The notes: generated from the sequence alone by a model not told the origin. Counted from the stretch's first letter, positions 1-9,126 are shown. The stretch: DNA of 34,316 nucleotides from Pseudobacteroides sp. (GCF_036567765.1 NZ_DATCTU010000025.1:1-34316), one strand, 5' to 3'. Numbers and translations: made by a program.

Positions 1-921
1 GATAATCAGCTATTCTTTCCTTCCAAATATCGTGTTTTATATTACTTGACATCAATACCTCCCAGAACTATTATTTTAAGGTATTATCTCAATAAATTAC
101 TCTTCACTCAAGATACAGTCGGTTTGACACTTACAAATATAGAGAGGCAGAGTAGTAATACCAAATATTGGGCCTTACTTCTGAAAAAAAGCGAGAGTTT
201 GCAAGCAGTAGAGTTCTATGATATGCGTGCCATAAATTGTTTTTTGAACAGTTACGCAACAGATTGGCTGTTTTTTTTCGTAATGATAATTGTGCTTTCA
301 GCAGTATTTTGTAATGATTACGAGAGAAATAGGTATTTGTTGCTATTTAGTATGCCGATTAGTCATGCTAAAATAGGTATACACAAAGTCTTTTGCTCAT
401 TCATTGTCTCGTTGCTGTGTTTATCTGTCTCAACAGTTATAAATTTGTTAATGCTGCTTGTGCATACAACGAATTTTCACTCACTTCTTCAGCCAGTTCA
501 ATCAATTGAAAGTTTAAGTAACTCTATGTTTAACGGGTCAGTCTGGGAATATATATTATTACTGGTGACTTATAAGACTATTTTTTTTATTTTTACTGCT
601 TTGGTGGTTACGAATATATCTATGGTTTGTAAAAAGGTGGTTTATTCCCTCATCTTATCGATTTCCCTAGTGGGCATATCTGTTGTAATAAGTGAGCTCT
701 TTCGATATATATCCCCTTATAATATACTTTCACAATGCAATTTATTAAACCTTTATTCTAGCAATACATTTGTTGCTATGGATGATTATTTTGTAGTTTC
801 TTCAAATCTTGTTCATAATTCCATAGCTTTGTATGCCTCTATTTTATTGCTTATACTTCTTCTTTCAGTTATTATAGTTGCTTTTAATCGACGTATTTCT
901 CGAAGGGTGGTTTCTTCGTGA
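1..921 (+). CDS. ABC-2 type membrane permease, 5' end outside window
   Basis: The reading frame is open from base 1 with no stop, so the gene begins before the window; the TTG at 46 is only the first possible start inside it. The visible part (about 306 residues) has a soluble stretch, then roughly six hydrophobic segments, the first in the FFFVMIIVLSAVFC region and the last at LLILLLSVIIVAF just before a basic tail. A long extracytoplasmic loop between the first and later membrane segments, plus a second permease gene downstream, is the usual layout of ABC-2 exporter subunits. The ATPase gene is presumably upstream and not seen. Family membership is inferred from topology and context, not from a diagnostic motif. 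The substrate is unknown. Confidence 0.6.
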   Translation, partial: DNQLFFPSKYRVLYYLTSIPPRTIILRYYLNKLLFTQDTVGLTLTNIERQSSNTKYWALLLKKSESLQAVEFYDMRAINCFLNSYATDWLFFFVMIIVLSAVFCNDYERNRYLLLFSMPISHAKIGIHKVFCSFIVSLLCLSVSTVINLLMLLVHTTNFHSLLQPVQSIESLSNSMFNGSVWEYILLLVTYKTIFFIFTALVVTNISMVCKKVVYSLILSISLVGISVVISELFRYISPYNILSQCNLLNLYSSNTFVAMDDYFVVSSNLVHNSIALYASILLLILLLSVIIVAFNRRISRRVVSS

Positions 922-997
922 AAGTCTGGTGAGTATTCATTAAGTGAACTAAGCAGACACACTTAAAACCGTCTGCAAACTTTTATAAGGAGTGAGA

Positions 998-2050
998 GTG
1001 GTCTTGTCCAAATTACTGCTTTATGAGCTTAGAAAAATTCCATTTGTATTTGTTTTGTTTAGTTTACTAATAGTATTAACTTTTAAAGGAGTAATAACCT
1101 TTACATATTACAATTATTATAATAAAGAATGGAGACAAACTTATTACGAATATCTTGCTTATACGACAAAATACGATATTAATGATGCTGAGAAGAGGTT
1201 AAATGGCATTAGAGCACATTTTAATGATTATAGTGTAGAAGCAGAAGCAATTGATACTCTGCTCGAGCAACTAAAAGACTATAAATATTGCGAGTTAGTA
1301 CAGAAAGTTGCTCAAAAGGAATCCGGATTTGCGTTTAATATGCCCTCTGATTTTAATAAACTCAAGTCAGTTTATGCTGCATACGATTTGCCTGATATAG
1401 CTAATGTTTTGGGGTATCGGCTTTTCCCTAAGCTGAACGAAGTGAACTTTATACCGATTATTATTATTCTAGCTTTTTCTTCGCTTTTTAGTATAGAAAG
1501 AGAAACAGGCATGATGTCTATCCTCAGAGCCACAGGAGTGGGTTGGGGCAAAATTTTTAGAAGCAAGTTGGCTTTAACGATAGGAATCAGTACATTAGCA
1601 TTTAATCTATTTTATATCGTTGATTTAATAATGATTTTTGCTGTGTCAGAATTTGGGACAGTAAGCAGTCCTTACCGGAGTATCATCAGTACGGTATTGA
1701 CGAATGATAGCATAGGCACATTTATAATAAAGTATTATATAATTGGTATGCTATATACTGTATTTATGTCTTTTGGGGTATTGTTGTTTTCCTCATTATC
1801 TAGAAACAGCAGATTAGCTTATGCTATTAATGGCTTAACTTTTATTGCTTTTACAATAATTGGAGTTTCAATTGACAAATTAGGTAAAGCAGCAGTTTTG
1901 ATTACCGGAGATTTTATAAAACTATTTAATGAAACATCATTAATAGTTGTTGCAAACGGTCCGCTAATTATAGAACAATACATTATAATTTTGTTATTTT
2001 ATGCTATAGTTACGCCTTTCATAGTATACACCTTACGGAGGACATCTTAA
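998..2050 (+). CDS. ABC-2 type membrane permease
   Basis: This is a second multi-spanning permease of about 350 residues. It starts with a short basic segment (LLLYELRKIPF) and a membrane helix. A soluble loop of about 120 residues rich in Tyr, Glu and Lys follows, then five or six more helices. The motif IERETGMMSILRATGVG after the second helix resembles the coupling region of ABC-2 permeases (family knowledge). A GTG at 992 overlaps the ribosome binding site AAGGAG (987-992), so I prefer the GTG at 998, five bases downstream; TTG at 1004 is also possible. It lies 76 bases after the first permease and 52 bases before the lipoprotein, suggesting one export operon. Confidence 0.65.
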   Translation: MVLSKLLLYELRKIPFVFVLFSLLIVLTFKGVITFTYYNYYNKEWRQTYYEYLAYTTKYDINDAEKRLNGIRAHFNDYSVEAEAIDTLLEQLKDYKYCELVQKVAQKESGFAFNMPSDFNKLKSVYAAYDLPDIANVLGYRLFPKLNEVNFIPIIIILAFSSLFSIERETGMMSILRATGVGWGKIFRSKLALTIGISTLAFNLFYIVDLIMIFAVSEFGTVSSPYRSIISTVLTNDSIGTFIIKYYIIGMLYTVFMSFGVLLFSSLSRNSRLAYAINGLTFIAFTIIGVSIDKLGKAAVLITGDFIKLFNETSLIVVANGPLIIEQYIIILLFYAIVTPFIVYTLRRTS

Positions 2051-2102
2051 AATGAATACCAAATATATTACTGTAATAAACATAAGATGAGGAGAGAATA
2101 GT

Positions 2103-3059
2103 ATGAAAAAAACATTATATATATTTTTTGTAATTGTCACATTTATTTCATTATCAGGATGCCAAAAGTCTGACTTTTACAATAAAGATTTTACGGGAAT
2201 GTTTGGTAATACATCAGAAAACGTTTGTCAGGGAGGCCTAATGGCAAGCACAGACGAATACATATATCTTCCACTAAAAGACGTTGTCATAGAAATAAGC
2301 AGAAAAACTGGAGAGTCTGTAGTGTTGGAGAACATCGCCCCTGAGTTTGGATATATCAATGTAGTCGATGGGTATTTATTTTATAATGCGAGCAGTAGTG
2401 AGAAAAATAGAAGAGGGCTTGTTGTCCAATCATTAGATGGTAAGTTTTTCAGACAGATTTCAAAAACGAGTTACTACCCATTTATAGTTTTCGAAGAATG
2501 GATATATGCCACAAATTTACGAGGGGGAAATCTTTATAAAATTAATATTAAAAATTCAAAAATCACTGTGCTTGCTGAAGAACCGGTAGAAGAATTCACC
2601 TTGCACGACAATGGTATATTTTATAATAATGGCAAGGAGCTTTATTCAATTAGCCTTGACGGGAAAAATAAGCAGAGGTTACTATCTGACGTGGAATTAA
2701 AATCACTAATATACATAAAGAAGGATAATACCCTTATATTTATAAATTCCTCTCAAAAAAATCAAATATGCTCATTTAATATAAATACTAAGGAACTTTC
2801 CTACATAAAAAATGGTGAGTATAAGCTTATCCAGATGTTTGGGGATAATGAAATCGTAGCTTTGGATAGTACTGGATTAATGCAGTCTTTTTCATTGCTT
2901 GATGGACACGTTGATATGGAAATATCAGGAGTGACTAATTTTCAGATTTTTGATCAGACCTTGTATTATTTCGACGAATCAAAATCCGTGTATTGCATCA
3001 CTGGGAAAAATCAAAAGCCAACTATAGTTTATTCTTCAGAAGGGGAAATCTCAAACTAA
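2103..3059 (+). CDS. Lipoprotein with beta-propeller-like repeats
   Basis: The N-terminus has two lysines, a hydrophobic core and the lipobox LSGC with Cys20, so the mature protein is probably lipidated and anchored outside the membrane. The remaining 298 residues lack catalytic motifs but contain recurring units such as YIYLPLKDVVIEI, GYLFYNASS, EWIYATNLRGGNLYKIN and NGIFYNNGKELYSIS. This Y-hydrophobic, Asn/Gly-rich, about 40-residue spacing is typical of six-bladed propellers of the DUF5050 type (family knowledge; assignment inferred). It follows two ABC-2 permease genes with a GGAGAG site and may be an accessory surface component of that transporter. Its start ATG is unambiguous. Confidence 0.7.
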   Translation: MKKTLYIFFVIVTFISLSGCQKSDFYNKDFTGMFGNTSENVCQGGLMASTDEYIYLPLKDVVIEISRKTGESVVLENIAPEFGYINVVDGYLFYNASSSEKNRRGLVVQSLDGKFFRQISKTSYYPFIVFEEWIYATNLRGGNLYKINIKNSKITVLAEEPVEEFTLHDNGIFYNNGKELYSISLDGKNKQRLLSDVELKSLIYIKKDNTLIFINSSQKNQICSFNINTKELSYIKNGEYKLIQMFGDNEIVALDSTGLMQSFSLLDGHVDMEISGVTNFQIFDQTLYYFDESKSVYCITGKNQKPTIVYSSEGEISN

Positions 3060-3138
3060 TAAACTAATATCTTGATTTTTTGGAGTGTAATCAATTTGCT
3101 GGACACAAAGAAAGCTTGTATAATAGACAAAAGAAAGG

Positions 3139-3444
3139 ATGTGTCCACAAATGGCACCAAGCACTAATTTCACTACTGAATATAAAAAGGAAATTATAAA
3201 GTTGGTTACAGAAAAACAAAAATCCATTAGAGAAGTTGCAATAAGTATTGGAGTAACTGAAACAACAATAAGAGATTGGATAAAAAAGTATAACCAGCAT
3301 GGAGAAGATGCATTTCCAGGGAAGGGTAATCTTCGACCTGAAGATGAAGAACTCCGTACATTGAAAAAAAGACTAAAAGATCTAGAAGAAGAAAATGAAA
3401 TACTAAAAAAAGCCATGGCCATCTTCAGTCGAGACGTGAAGTAA
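3139..3444 (+). CDS. IS3-family OrfA, helix-turn-helix protein
   Basis: This 101-residue DNA-binding subunit recognises the ends of the insertion sequence. Residues 15-50 form the helix-turn-helix (EIIKLVTEKQKSIREVAIS, then ETTIRDWIKKY). Residues 75-95 form a leucine-zipper-like helix (LKKRLKDLEEENEILKKAM), the oligomerisation segment usual for IS3 OrfA. The ATG at 3139 directly abuts AAAGG, so the ATG at 3151, about 12 bases further on, may be the true start. The frame ends in the typical AIFSRDVK-stop just after the A7 run at 3405-3411, where -1 slippage would join it to OrfB. It appears intact, unlike OrfB. Confidence 0.85.
   Translation: MCPQMAPSTNFTTEYKKEIIKLVTEKQKSIREVAISIGVTETTIRDWIKKYNQHGEDAFPGKGNLRPEDEELRTLKKRLKDLEEENEILKKAMAIFSRDVK
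3405..3411 (+). promoter_or_regulatory. Slippery A7 for programmed -1 frameshift (OrfAB)
   Basis: The OrfA frame reads CTA AAA AAA GCC, giving the heptamer A_AAA_AAA. After a -1 slip the next codon is AGC at 3411, which is in the frame of orfB, and no stop intervenes before the OrfB body. This is the standard recoding arrangement of the IS150 group (established knowledge); that it works here is inferred. Confidence 0.7.
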
Positions 3445-3485
3445 AATATAAGTTTATTAAGGAAAACAGCTCCAGATTTTGCGTT

Positions 3486-4313
3486 TTGAAGATGTGCCAA
3501 ATATTTAATGTCTCAAGGAGCTCATTTTATGAATGGCAAAAACGACCTGAAAATAATAGAACGAAGAAAGATAAAGATTTAATTATAATAATAAATAGGA
3601 TACATAAAGAATCTTATGAGACCTATGGGCAGAAAAGAATAAAATTCCAGTTAATTGAAGAAGGAATACTTTGTTCAAGAAGAAGGATTAAGAGGTTGAT
3701 GAACGAAAATGGAATTGTAAGCAGATTAAAGAGAAAATACAAAGCAACAACAAATTCTAATCATAACTACCTAGTTGCTCCTAACCTTTTAAATCAAGAC
3801 TTTAGTGCAAATAATCCAAATGAAAAATGGGTTGGAGATATAACCTATATACCAACCGATGAGGGATGGCTCTATCTTGCTAGTATTGAAGACTTATTTA
3901 GTAAAAAAGTAGTCGGCTGGTCTTTAGGTTCAAGAATTACTAAGGAGTTAACTATTTCAGCACTCACTCAGGCAATAACACGTGAAAAGCCTGATAACAG
4001 CTTGATATTCCACTCAAATCGTGGAAGCCAATATGCGGCTTTTGAATATCAAGAGAAACTAAGAGAAAGACAAATAAAGCAGAGTATGAGCAGGAAGGGG
4101 AATTGCTTTGATAATGCTTGTGCTGAAAGCTTTTTCGCAACATTAAAAAAAGATATAATTCATGGAAGAAAGTTCAAAACTCGTGAATAAGCCAAACTAA
4201 TAATTATTGAATATATTGAGACCTTTTATAATTTCAAAAGAATACATTCAGCATTAGGTAATATGTCACCAATAGAATTTGAAAAGGAATATAGGAAGAA
4301 ACATATAGCTTAG
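3486..4313 (+). pseudogene. IS3-family OrfB (DDE integrase), nonsense-mutated
   Basis: This is the catalytic subunit of the transposase. The HTH_21 part (QIFNVSRSSFYEWQKRP, then RIHKESYETYGQKRIK) is followed by the rve integrase core. The first catalytic Asp is present (WVGDITYIPT) and the Glu is present (CAESFFATLKKD). The second Asp is replaced: the conserved HSDRGSQY reads HSNRGSQY, with Asn at 4017-4019. A TAA at 4188-4190 stands where relatives have Gln (KTRE-stop-AKL). The frame then continues as IEYIETFYNFKRIHSALGNMSPIEFE to a TAG at 4311. Both changes are single transitions. Translation could extend upstream in frame to 3411 through frameshifting. The product should be catalytically dead. 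Confidence 0.9.
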
Positions 4314-4622
4314 GGTTAAACTTTAATGTTATATAAGAATAAAGCATTTCTTACTGTATTGATTCCAAATATTACACTATTTTATATTTAATCCCGTTGA
4401 AGAGGCGTGTGTAAAAGGTTGCAAAATAAATTTTAAGAAAAGTTATGAAAAATCGAGATTTCGCAAGCTTTTATGTGTCTAATTTAAAATATACACTCCA
4501 AAATGGAAGTTATTCAATTAATAGGATTGTTGGTAAAGACCTGGGATGCTTAATTTGTTCAAAAGAAGGACTTTAGCAAAAAAATGTCGAATAATTTATA
4601 AATAAAATTATCCGGAGGTATT

Positions 4623-5147
4623 ATGCTTTCGATGAATATACAAAGCCAATACGTATATTTAAAGGATATATCTTATGATGATATTGAAAAAATTCTCAAA
4701 TGGTATAGCCGGGTAGATCATTTTAAGTATGCCACAGGAAAAGATATACCTGTTGAAATAAACGAGTTGACCTCAATATATAAGGAGTCGGTTGAATCGG
4801 ATAGCGAATTTTTCACAGGGATTTATAAAAAAGACAGTAATCAAATGATAGGAATACTAAAAGGGAGACTAGAGTCTACACATAAAAATAAAGTTTGGAT
4901 AAGAACAATTGTCATAGACCCTCACCACCAAAGAAAAGGATATGGGAGGGAATCTGTGAGACTAAGCCTTTCTTATCTTAAAGCTAAAGGAAACGCCTCG
5001 GAAGCATATTTAGCGGTTGCTGAAGAGAACGTTAAGGGCAGACAGTTTTGGGAGGCATTAGGGTTTGATTTTTATAAAAAGATGTTTAGTTGTGTGAAAA
5101 TTGCCGATAAACAATGTGAAGTAGTAATAATGCAAAAAAAACTATAA
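4623..5147 (+). CDS. GNAT-family N-acetyltransferase
   Basis: This 174-residue protein is predicted to transfer an acetyl group from acetyl-CoA to an amine; the acceptor is unknown. Motif A, the acetyl-CoA pyrophosphate loop, is at residues 97-109 (IVIDPHHQRKGYGRE; Q/RxxGxG as QRKGYG). The C-terminal block has Asn136, then GRQFWEALGFDFYKKM (139-154), the usual GNAT ending. A good site CCGGAGG lies six bases before the ATG at 4623; ATG 4632 is an alternative start. The gene stands alone between the insertion sequence and the riboswitch-controlled hydrolase. The RimJ/RimL-like layout hints at an aminoglycoside- or ribosomal-protein-acetyltransferase relative, but nothing fixes this. Confidence 0.8.
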   Translation: MLSMNIQSQYVYLKDISYDDIEKILKWYSRVDHFKYATGKDIPVEINELTSIYKESVESDSEFFTGIYKKDSNQMIGILKGRLESTHKNKVWIRTIVIDPHHQRKGYGRESVRLSLSYLKAKGNASEAYLAVAEENVKGRQFWEALGFDFYKKMFSCVKIADKQCEVVIMQKKL

Positions 5148-5194
5148 AAAATTTAAATACTTTAAATATCAATAAGATTTTACCAAGGTTTGAT

Positions 5195-5223
5195 TTGACA
5201 AACTATGTCAAGATGTATATAAT
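5195..5223 (+). promoter_or_regulatory. SigA-type promoter of the riboswitch transcript
   Basis: TTGACA at 5195-5200 and TATAAT at 5218-5223 are separated by exactly 17 bases, a full consensus housekeeping promoter. Transcription would start near 5230, about 18 bases before the riboswitch. Confidence 0.85.
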
Positions 5224-5247
5224 ATCATTGAAGTAAAAACTTAATAA

Positions 5248-5369
5248 ATAGCTGAATCTTCCCTTGGGATAGGGAAGTACGGAGGAACCAATATTTTTGG
5301 GGTTAATCTATCAATAGATAGTAGGGGTGATCCTATTACCCGAACCCGACAGCTAACTTCGGAAGCTAT
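5248..5369 (+). promoter_or_regulatory. c-di-AMP riboswitch (ydaO-yuaA type)
   Basis: The conserved blocks of the ydaO/yuaA class appear in order: AGCTGAAT, CGGAGGAACCAA, TTTGGGGTTAATC, CCCGAACCCGACAGCTAAC and TTCGGAAGC. The closing stem pairs ATAGCT (5248-5253) with AGCTAT (5364-5369). Inner hairpins CTTCCC/GGGAAG and CTATC/GATAG are also visible. This class senses cyclic di-AMP and usually switches off wall hydrolases and osmolyte transporters (established knowledge). No terminator hairpin with a T-run lies between the aptamer and the ribosome binding site AGGAGG at 5374-5379. Control is therefore probably on translation initiation or through pairing of the closing stem. Confidence 0.93.
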
Positions 5370-5384
5370 AAATAGGAGGAATAT

Positions 5385-6380
5385 ATGTTTAGTTTCAAAA
5401 GGGCACTTACTTGTGTAAGTGTGTCTCTAGCGTTGTCTTTTGCAGTAGCAGCATATGCCGGTGCAGAAGGTAACCAAACAGGTGTTGTTAAAGGTGACAT
5501 ATTAAATATCAGAAAGTCACCAAGTACTTCTTCAGAGGTTCTCGAACAGTTAGAAAAAGGGATGAAGGTTACAATTATCAGCAGTAGCAACGGATGGTAC
5601 AAAGTATCATACAATGGTATTACTGGGTGGGTTAGCAGTGAATTTGTTACTGTAAAGCAAGTTTCATCCAGCTCAGCAACAATTAATGAAGATGACGTCA
5701 ACTTAAGAGAGAAGGCAACTACTGATGCTTTAGTACTTAAAACATTCAGCAAAGGAACAAGTGTTAGTGTATTAAGTTCTTCAGACAACTGGTATAAGGT
5801 TCGTACTTCTGATGGGAAAATAGGTTGGGTTTTCAAAGATTTTGTCAGTGTAAAATCAACTGGTTCCAGTACTGTCAGCCCTACAAAATCATCTTCAGCT
5901 AAAAAGACTACATCAAGGGGTACAACAGAACAACAAAGAGATATCTCCCAATCAGATGATGACGGTAAGGAAGATGCAGTTACTGATTCTGTGTCCGATA
6001 CCCGCCAGCAGCTTATTGCATATGCAAAGAAGTTTCTGGGTGTGAGATATGTTTATGGTGGAAGTTCACCAAAAGGGTTTGATTGTTCCGGCTTTGTTTT
6101 ATATGTTAACAATCATTTCGGTATTAACTTGGAACGCGTTGCGGCCGACCAGGCTAAACAGGGAACCAAGGTAAGCAGAGCGAACTTAAGACCTGGTGAT
6201 CTTGTATTCTTTGATACAAATGGTGGAAGAAATTATATTAATCACGTAGGAATCTATATTGGTGATGGCATGTTTATTCATGCTTCATCAGGTTCGAATG
6301 CTCGTAAAGTTGTTATAAGCAATCTGGGTGAAGGTTTTTATTCCAATGCTTATATGAGTGCAAGAAGGTTTTTGAAATAA
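5385..6380 (+). CDS. Secreted SH3b-SH3b-NlpC/P60 peptidoglycan hydrolase
   Basis: This exported cell-wall endopeptidase probably cuts gamma-D-Glu-diaminopimelate bonds, as NlpC/P60 enzymes do. Residues 1-27 form a signal peptide ending near AYAGA. Two bacterial SH3 domains follow (about 33-90, starting GDILNIRKSPS, and about 100-157, starting DDVNLREKATT), then a Ser/Thr-rich linker. The NlpC/P60 domain spans about 207-331, with catalytic Cys234 in FDCSGF, His287 in NHVGIYIG and His299 in FIHASS. The ATG at 5385 has AGGAGG five bases upstream. Expression is under the c-di-AMP riboswitch immediately upstream, fitting the general rule that c-di-AMP restrains wall hydrolases. A terminator closes the unit, so it is monocistronic. 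Confidence 0.95.
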   Translation: MFSFKRALTCVSVSLALSFAVAAYAGAEGNQTGVVKGDILNIRKSPSTSSEVLEQLEKGMKVTIISSSNGWYKVSYNGITGWVSSEFVTVKQVSSSSATINEDDVNLREKATTDALVLKTFSKGTSVSVLSSSDNWYKVRTSDGKIGWVFKDFVSVKSTGSSTVSPTKSSSAKKTTSRGTTEQQRDISQSDDDGKEDAVTDSVSDTRQQLIAYAKKFLGVRYVYGGSSPKGFDCSGFVLYVNNHFGINLERVAADQAKQGTKVSRANLRPGDLVFFDTNGGRNYINHVGIYIGDGMFIHASSGSNARKVVISNLGEGFYSNAYMSARRFLK

Positions 6381-6396
6381 CAACACCAAATCATGG

Positions 6397-6422
6397 AGCT
6401 CCTTTAACAAGGAGCTTTTTTT
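6397..6422 (+). terminator. Intrinsic terminator after the NlpC/P60 gene
   Basis: Perfect 8-bp stem AGCTCCTT (6397-6404) and AAGGAGCT (6409-6416) with a four-base loop, followed by a T-run to 6422. Confidence 0.92.
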
Positions 6423-6493
6423 ACTGTCTGAGAAATTATGGTGTATACTACACTACAATCTTGTGAATATTGAACAGGAGGAATACTGTCAGT

Positions 6494-8848
6494 ATGAAAA
6501 GACCGTTATTGTTATTTTCACTGTTCCTTATTGTGGGTATTTACGTTGCTCAGTTTGGCAATTTGCCTCTATTCATTATGACTTCAATGTTGGTTATGTC
6601 TGCTCTTTCGATTGTTTATCTTCATAACAAGAAAAATATTGTTATTCTTATAGGTGCATTGATTTTCTTCTTTGCAGGTGCAGCCGAATTCACAGTAATA
6701 AATAAAATCACTCTTGATAAATTCAAGGAATTTTCAGGTAAAGATATGCAGGTATTAGGATTTGTATGCACAGAGCCGGATATTAAAGAGTCTAAGACGG
6801 TATACACGGTCAGAACTGATGAGATAAAATCAGAGGGTAAAAGCTTTAAGATAAAGGGGAAGCTTCTTGTTACTGTTCCAAATAAGGATGATACACCGAT
6901 TTTGGAATATGGGATGGATTTGACTGTTAATGGGAAAATCAGCATTCCTGACGGTAAAAGGATTCCAGGAGGTTTTGACTACAGAAGGCACCTGTTAAAA
7001 TCAGGAGTTTCAGCAACGGTTTATACAAGGGGTGATAGTATTAAATTTATGGATTCCTCCAGTGTAAACCCCTTTGTTAAGGTTGGGATGGATTTAAGAA
7101 AACGGATAATAGGAACAATAAAGCCATGCCTGCCCAAGGAACAAGCTGCACTCCTTTGCGGTATGCTGATAGGATTTACCGAAGATATGAGTGACGAAAT
7201 GGTGGATGCATTCAGTGATGCCGGTTTGTCACACTTAACTGCAGTTTCAGGTATGAACATCGCCTTTATAGTTTTTCCTCTTGTTTTTGTTTTCAAAAGG
7301 ATGAGGTTATCGCAAAAGGCATCTAATATCACCATAATTGGTATACTTATCATGTTTCTCTTCATAACAGGGTTTTCACCATCAGTTACAAGGGCTGTAA
7401 TCATGGCTGTAATAATTCTTATAGGCCAGCTTTTAAGAAGAGAAACGGATATATATACAAGCATATCATTTGCATTAATTCTTCTGCTTTTATACAATCC
7501 ATACACATTGTTTGACATAGGGTTTCAGCTCTCCTTCGCAGCTACACTTTCACTGGTGCTGTTTTATAAGTACATTAAGAGTAAGCTGGATTTTAAGTTC
7601 TTACCTTCTTTTGTTTCAGATGTTATGGCGGCTACCCTAGCAGCCCAATTGGGTGTAGTTCCTATTAGTACTATGTATTTCAATAAAATCTCCATTATAT
7701 CGCTGATTTCAAATCTAGTAGTTGTTCCTCTGGTTGAGGTCATAACAATACTTGGCATAATAATGGTTATTATAGGGCAAATAAGCACTTTTCCGGCAGA
7801 GTTGTTAGGACTGGTATGCAATACATTTCTATCATTTATCCTCTATGTAGCAAAGATATCATCCGAAATACCTTTTGCGGTGATAAAAATAACAACACCT
7901 TCAATATTTGGGCTACTAATCTACTATTTGTGCATTATATATTTCCTATGGCTTAAGCCTACATATGAAATAAATCTAAAGCCAAGGTATTATGTCATAT
8001 CTATATCGATAATTACTTTGATATTCACTGTAACTTCTTTTATTCCGAAGGATTTGAAAATTGTTTTTATTGATGTAGGTGAGGGAGATTCCCAACTAAT
8101 AGTCACAAGTGATGGCAAAACCATACTTGTAGATGGAGGAGGATTTGCCTCAAAGACAGATTTTAAGCATAATATGGGGGATTATGCGGTGGTCCCGTTT
8201 TTATATGACTATGGGGTTGCAAGGTTGGATATGGTCATTTCAACTCACGGTGATGATGACCACCTTCAGGGGTTATTGACGGTCTTTAAGGATATAAGGG
8301 TGGATAACCTTATAATAGCTGACGGTATGGATTTAAAGCCTTACGTGGGCCTTTTGAAACTTGCAGAGGCACAAAAGACATCTACTAAAATGTGTAAGGC
8401 TGGAGATGAAATTGTTTTGGACAGTGATACCAGGATTAAAGTTATAAGTCCCATTGACGGCGTTAAAATGACCAAATCCCCTGAAAACAATGGTGCCCTT
8501 GTGTTTAAACTCAATTATAAAGGTGTAAACGTCCTTTTTACTGGTGATATTGAAAAGGAAGCAGAGAAAATATTATTGGACAACAATGCGGATCTGAAAG
8601 CGAATGTTTTAAAAGTTGCACACCATGGGTCGGATACATCTACAACTGAGGGCTTTCTAAATGCTGTTGGCCCGAATGTAGCCATCATCAGTGTTGGGAA
8701 GAATAACAGCTTTGGGCATCCTTCAAAGCATGTTATTGATAGGCTTCAAGCTAAAGATGTAAATATTTTAAGGACAGATATTCACGGAACAATCATTATG
8801 AGTACAAACGGTAAGGACATCAGGGTGTGGAAGACTTTAGAAGAATAG
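6494..8848 (+). CDS. comEC: ComEC/Rec2-family DNA uptake channel
   Basis: This membrane channel is thought to pass single-stranded DNA into the cell during transformation. The order of parts is a short N-terminal membrane region, an OB-fold/DUF4131 region (about 60-170), and a Competence domain with about eight helices (about 210-490, including GLSHLTAVSGMNIAF and ITGFSPSVTRAVIMA). A metallo-beta-lactamase domain follows (about 520-780). The nuclease-like domain keeps FIDVGEGDS, STHGDDDHLQG as the HxxxDH block, LFTGDI and KVAHHGSDTS. All three ComEC parts are present, at a usual length of 784 residues. AGGAGG lies at 6476-6481, so I use the ATG at 6494 rather than the in-frame TTG at 6470, which precedes that site. 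No other competence genes are nearby. Confidence 0.95.
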   Translation: MKRPLLLFSLFLIVGIYVAQFGNLPLFIMTSMLVMSALSIVYLHNKKNIVILIGALIFFFAGAAEFTVINKITLDKFKEFSGKDMQVLGFVCTEPDIKESKTVYTVRTDEIKSEGKSFKIKGKLLVTVPNKDDTPILEYGMDLTVNGKISIPDGKRIPGGFDYRRHLLKSGVSATVYTRGDSIKFMDSSSVNPFVKVGMDLRKRIIGTIKPCLPKEQAALLCGMLIGFTEDMSDEMVDAFSDAGLSHLTAVSGMNIAFIVFPLVFVFKRMRLSQKASNITIIGILIMFLFITGFSPSVTRAVIMAVIILIGQLLRRETDIYTSISFALILLLLYNPYTLFDIGFQLSFAATLSLVLFYKYIKSKLDFKFLPSFVSDVMAATLAAQLGVVPISTMYFNKISIISLISNLVVVPLVEVITILGIIMVIIGQISTFPAELLGLVCNTFLSFILYVAKISSEIPFAVIKITTPSIFGLLIYYLCIIYFLWLKPTYEINLKPRYYVISISIITLIFTVTSFIPKDLKIVFIDVGEGDSQLIVTSDGKTILVDGGGFASKTDFKHNMGDYAVVPFLYDYGVARLDMVISTHGDDDHLQGLLTVFKDIRVDNLIIADGMDLKPYVGLLKLAEAQKTSTKMCKAGDEIVLDSDTRIKVISPIDGVKMTKSPENNGALVFKLNYKGVNVLFTGDIEKEAEKILLDNNADLKANVLKVAHHGSDTSTTEGFLNAVGPNVAIISVGKNNSFGHPSKHVIDRLQAKDVNILRTDIHGTIIMSTNGKDIRVWKTLEE

Positions 8849-9126
8849 TTTCTTCAAAAATGTTTTAATAATTTCCAATCTGAAAAGTGTCATATTATGT
8901 TAATCCAGCATACTTTATAGTGTTAGTATATTATGTAAATCTAATGAATTGCAGCACAAGACTTGTGATTTATTTGTATTTAGTATTCATATAATCAGAA
9001 GATTTAAATATATATAGATAGGTTAAGATGAATAGATTAGATAACCAAATCTTATATTTGGCAGAACAGATAACGATAACATTAGTCTTCAATTTTTAGG
9101 AATTTATATAAGGTTGGTGTAAAGAG

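Larger units (their letters stand above)
3086..4376 (+). mobile_element. IS3-family (IS150-type) insertion sequence, inactive
   Basis: About 1.29 kb. The left end, TGTAATCAATTTGCTGGACA at 3086, matches the right end read inward from 4376 (TGTAATATTTGGAATCAATA) over its first positions and the ATTTG block. It also resembles the TGT...TTTG.TGGAC pattern of IS150-type ends (from memory). Between the ends lie orfA, an A7 slippery run and orfB in the -1 frame. No flanking direct repeat of 3-5 bases is visible (GAG on the left, CTA on the right), which fits an old insertion. orfB is damaged in two ways, so the element should be immobile unless helped in trans. Confidence 0.8.
3078..4503. repeat. 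12-bp inverted repeat flanking the insertion sequence
   Basis: TTTTGGAGTGTA at 3078-3089 recurs in inverted orientation at 4492-4503, about 116 bases beyond the predicted right end. The left copy straddles the IS left end. It could mark an outer, older element boundary, a second degraded IS end, or chance. Confidence 0.35.

Noticed and set aside
3083..4379. Target-site duplication of the insertion sequence
   Set aside because: The bases adjoining the predicted ends (GAG and CTA) do not match at 3, 4 or 5 bases.
4585..4591. TGTCGAA, a Spo0A box core, upstream of the GNAT gene
   Set aside because: A single 7-mer is expected by chance every few kilobases on two strands, and its flanks do not extend the match.
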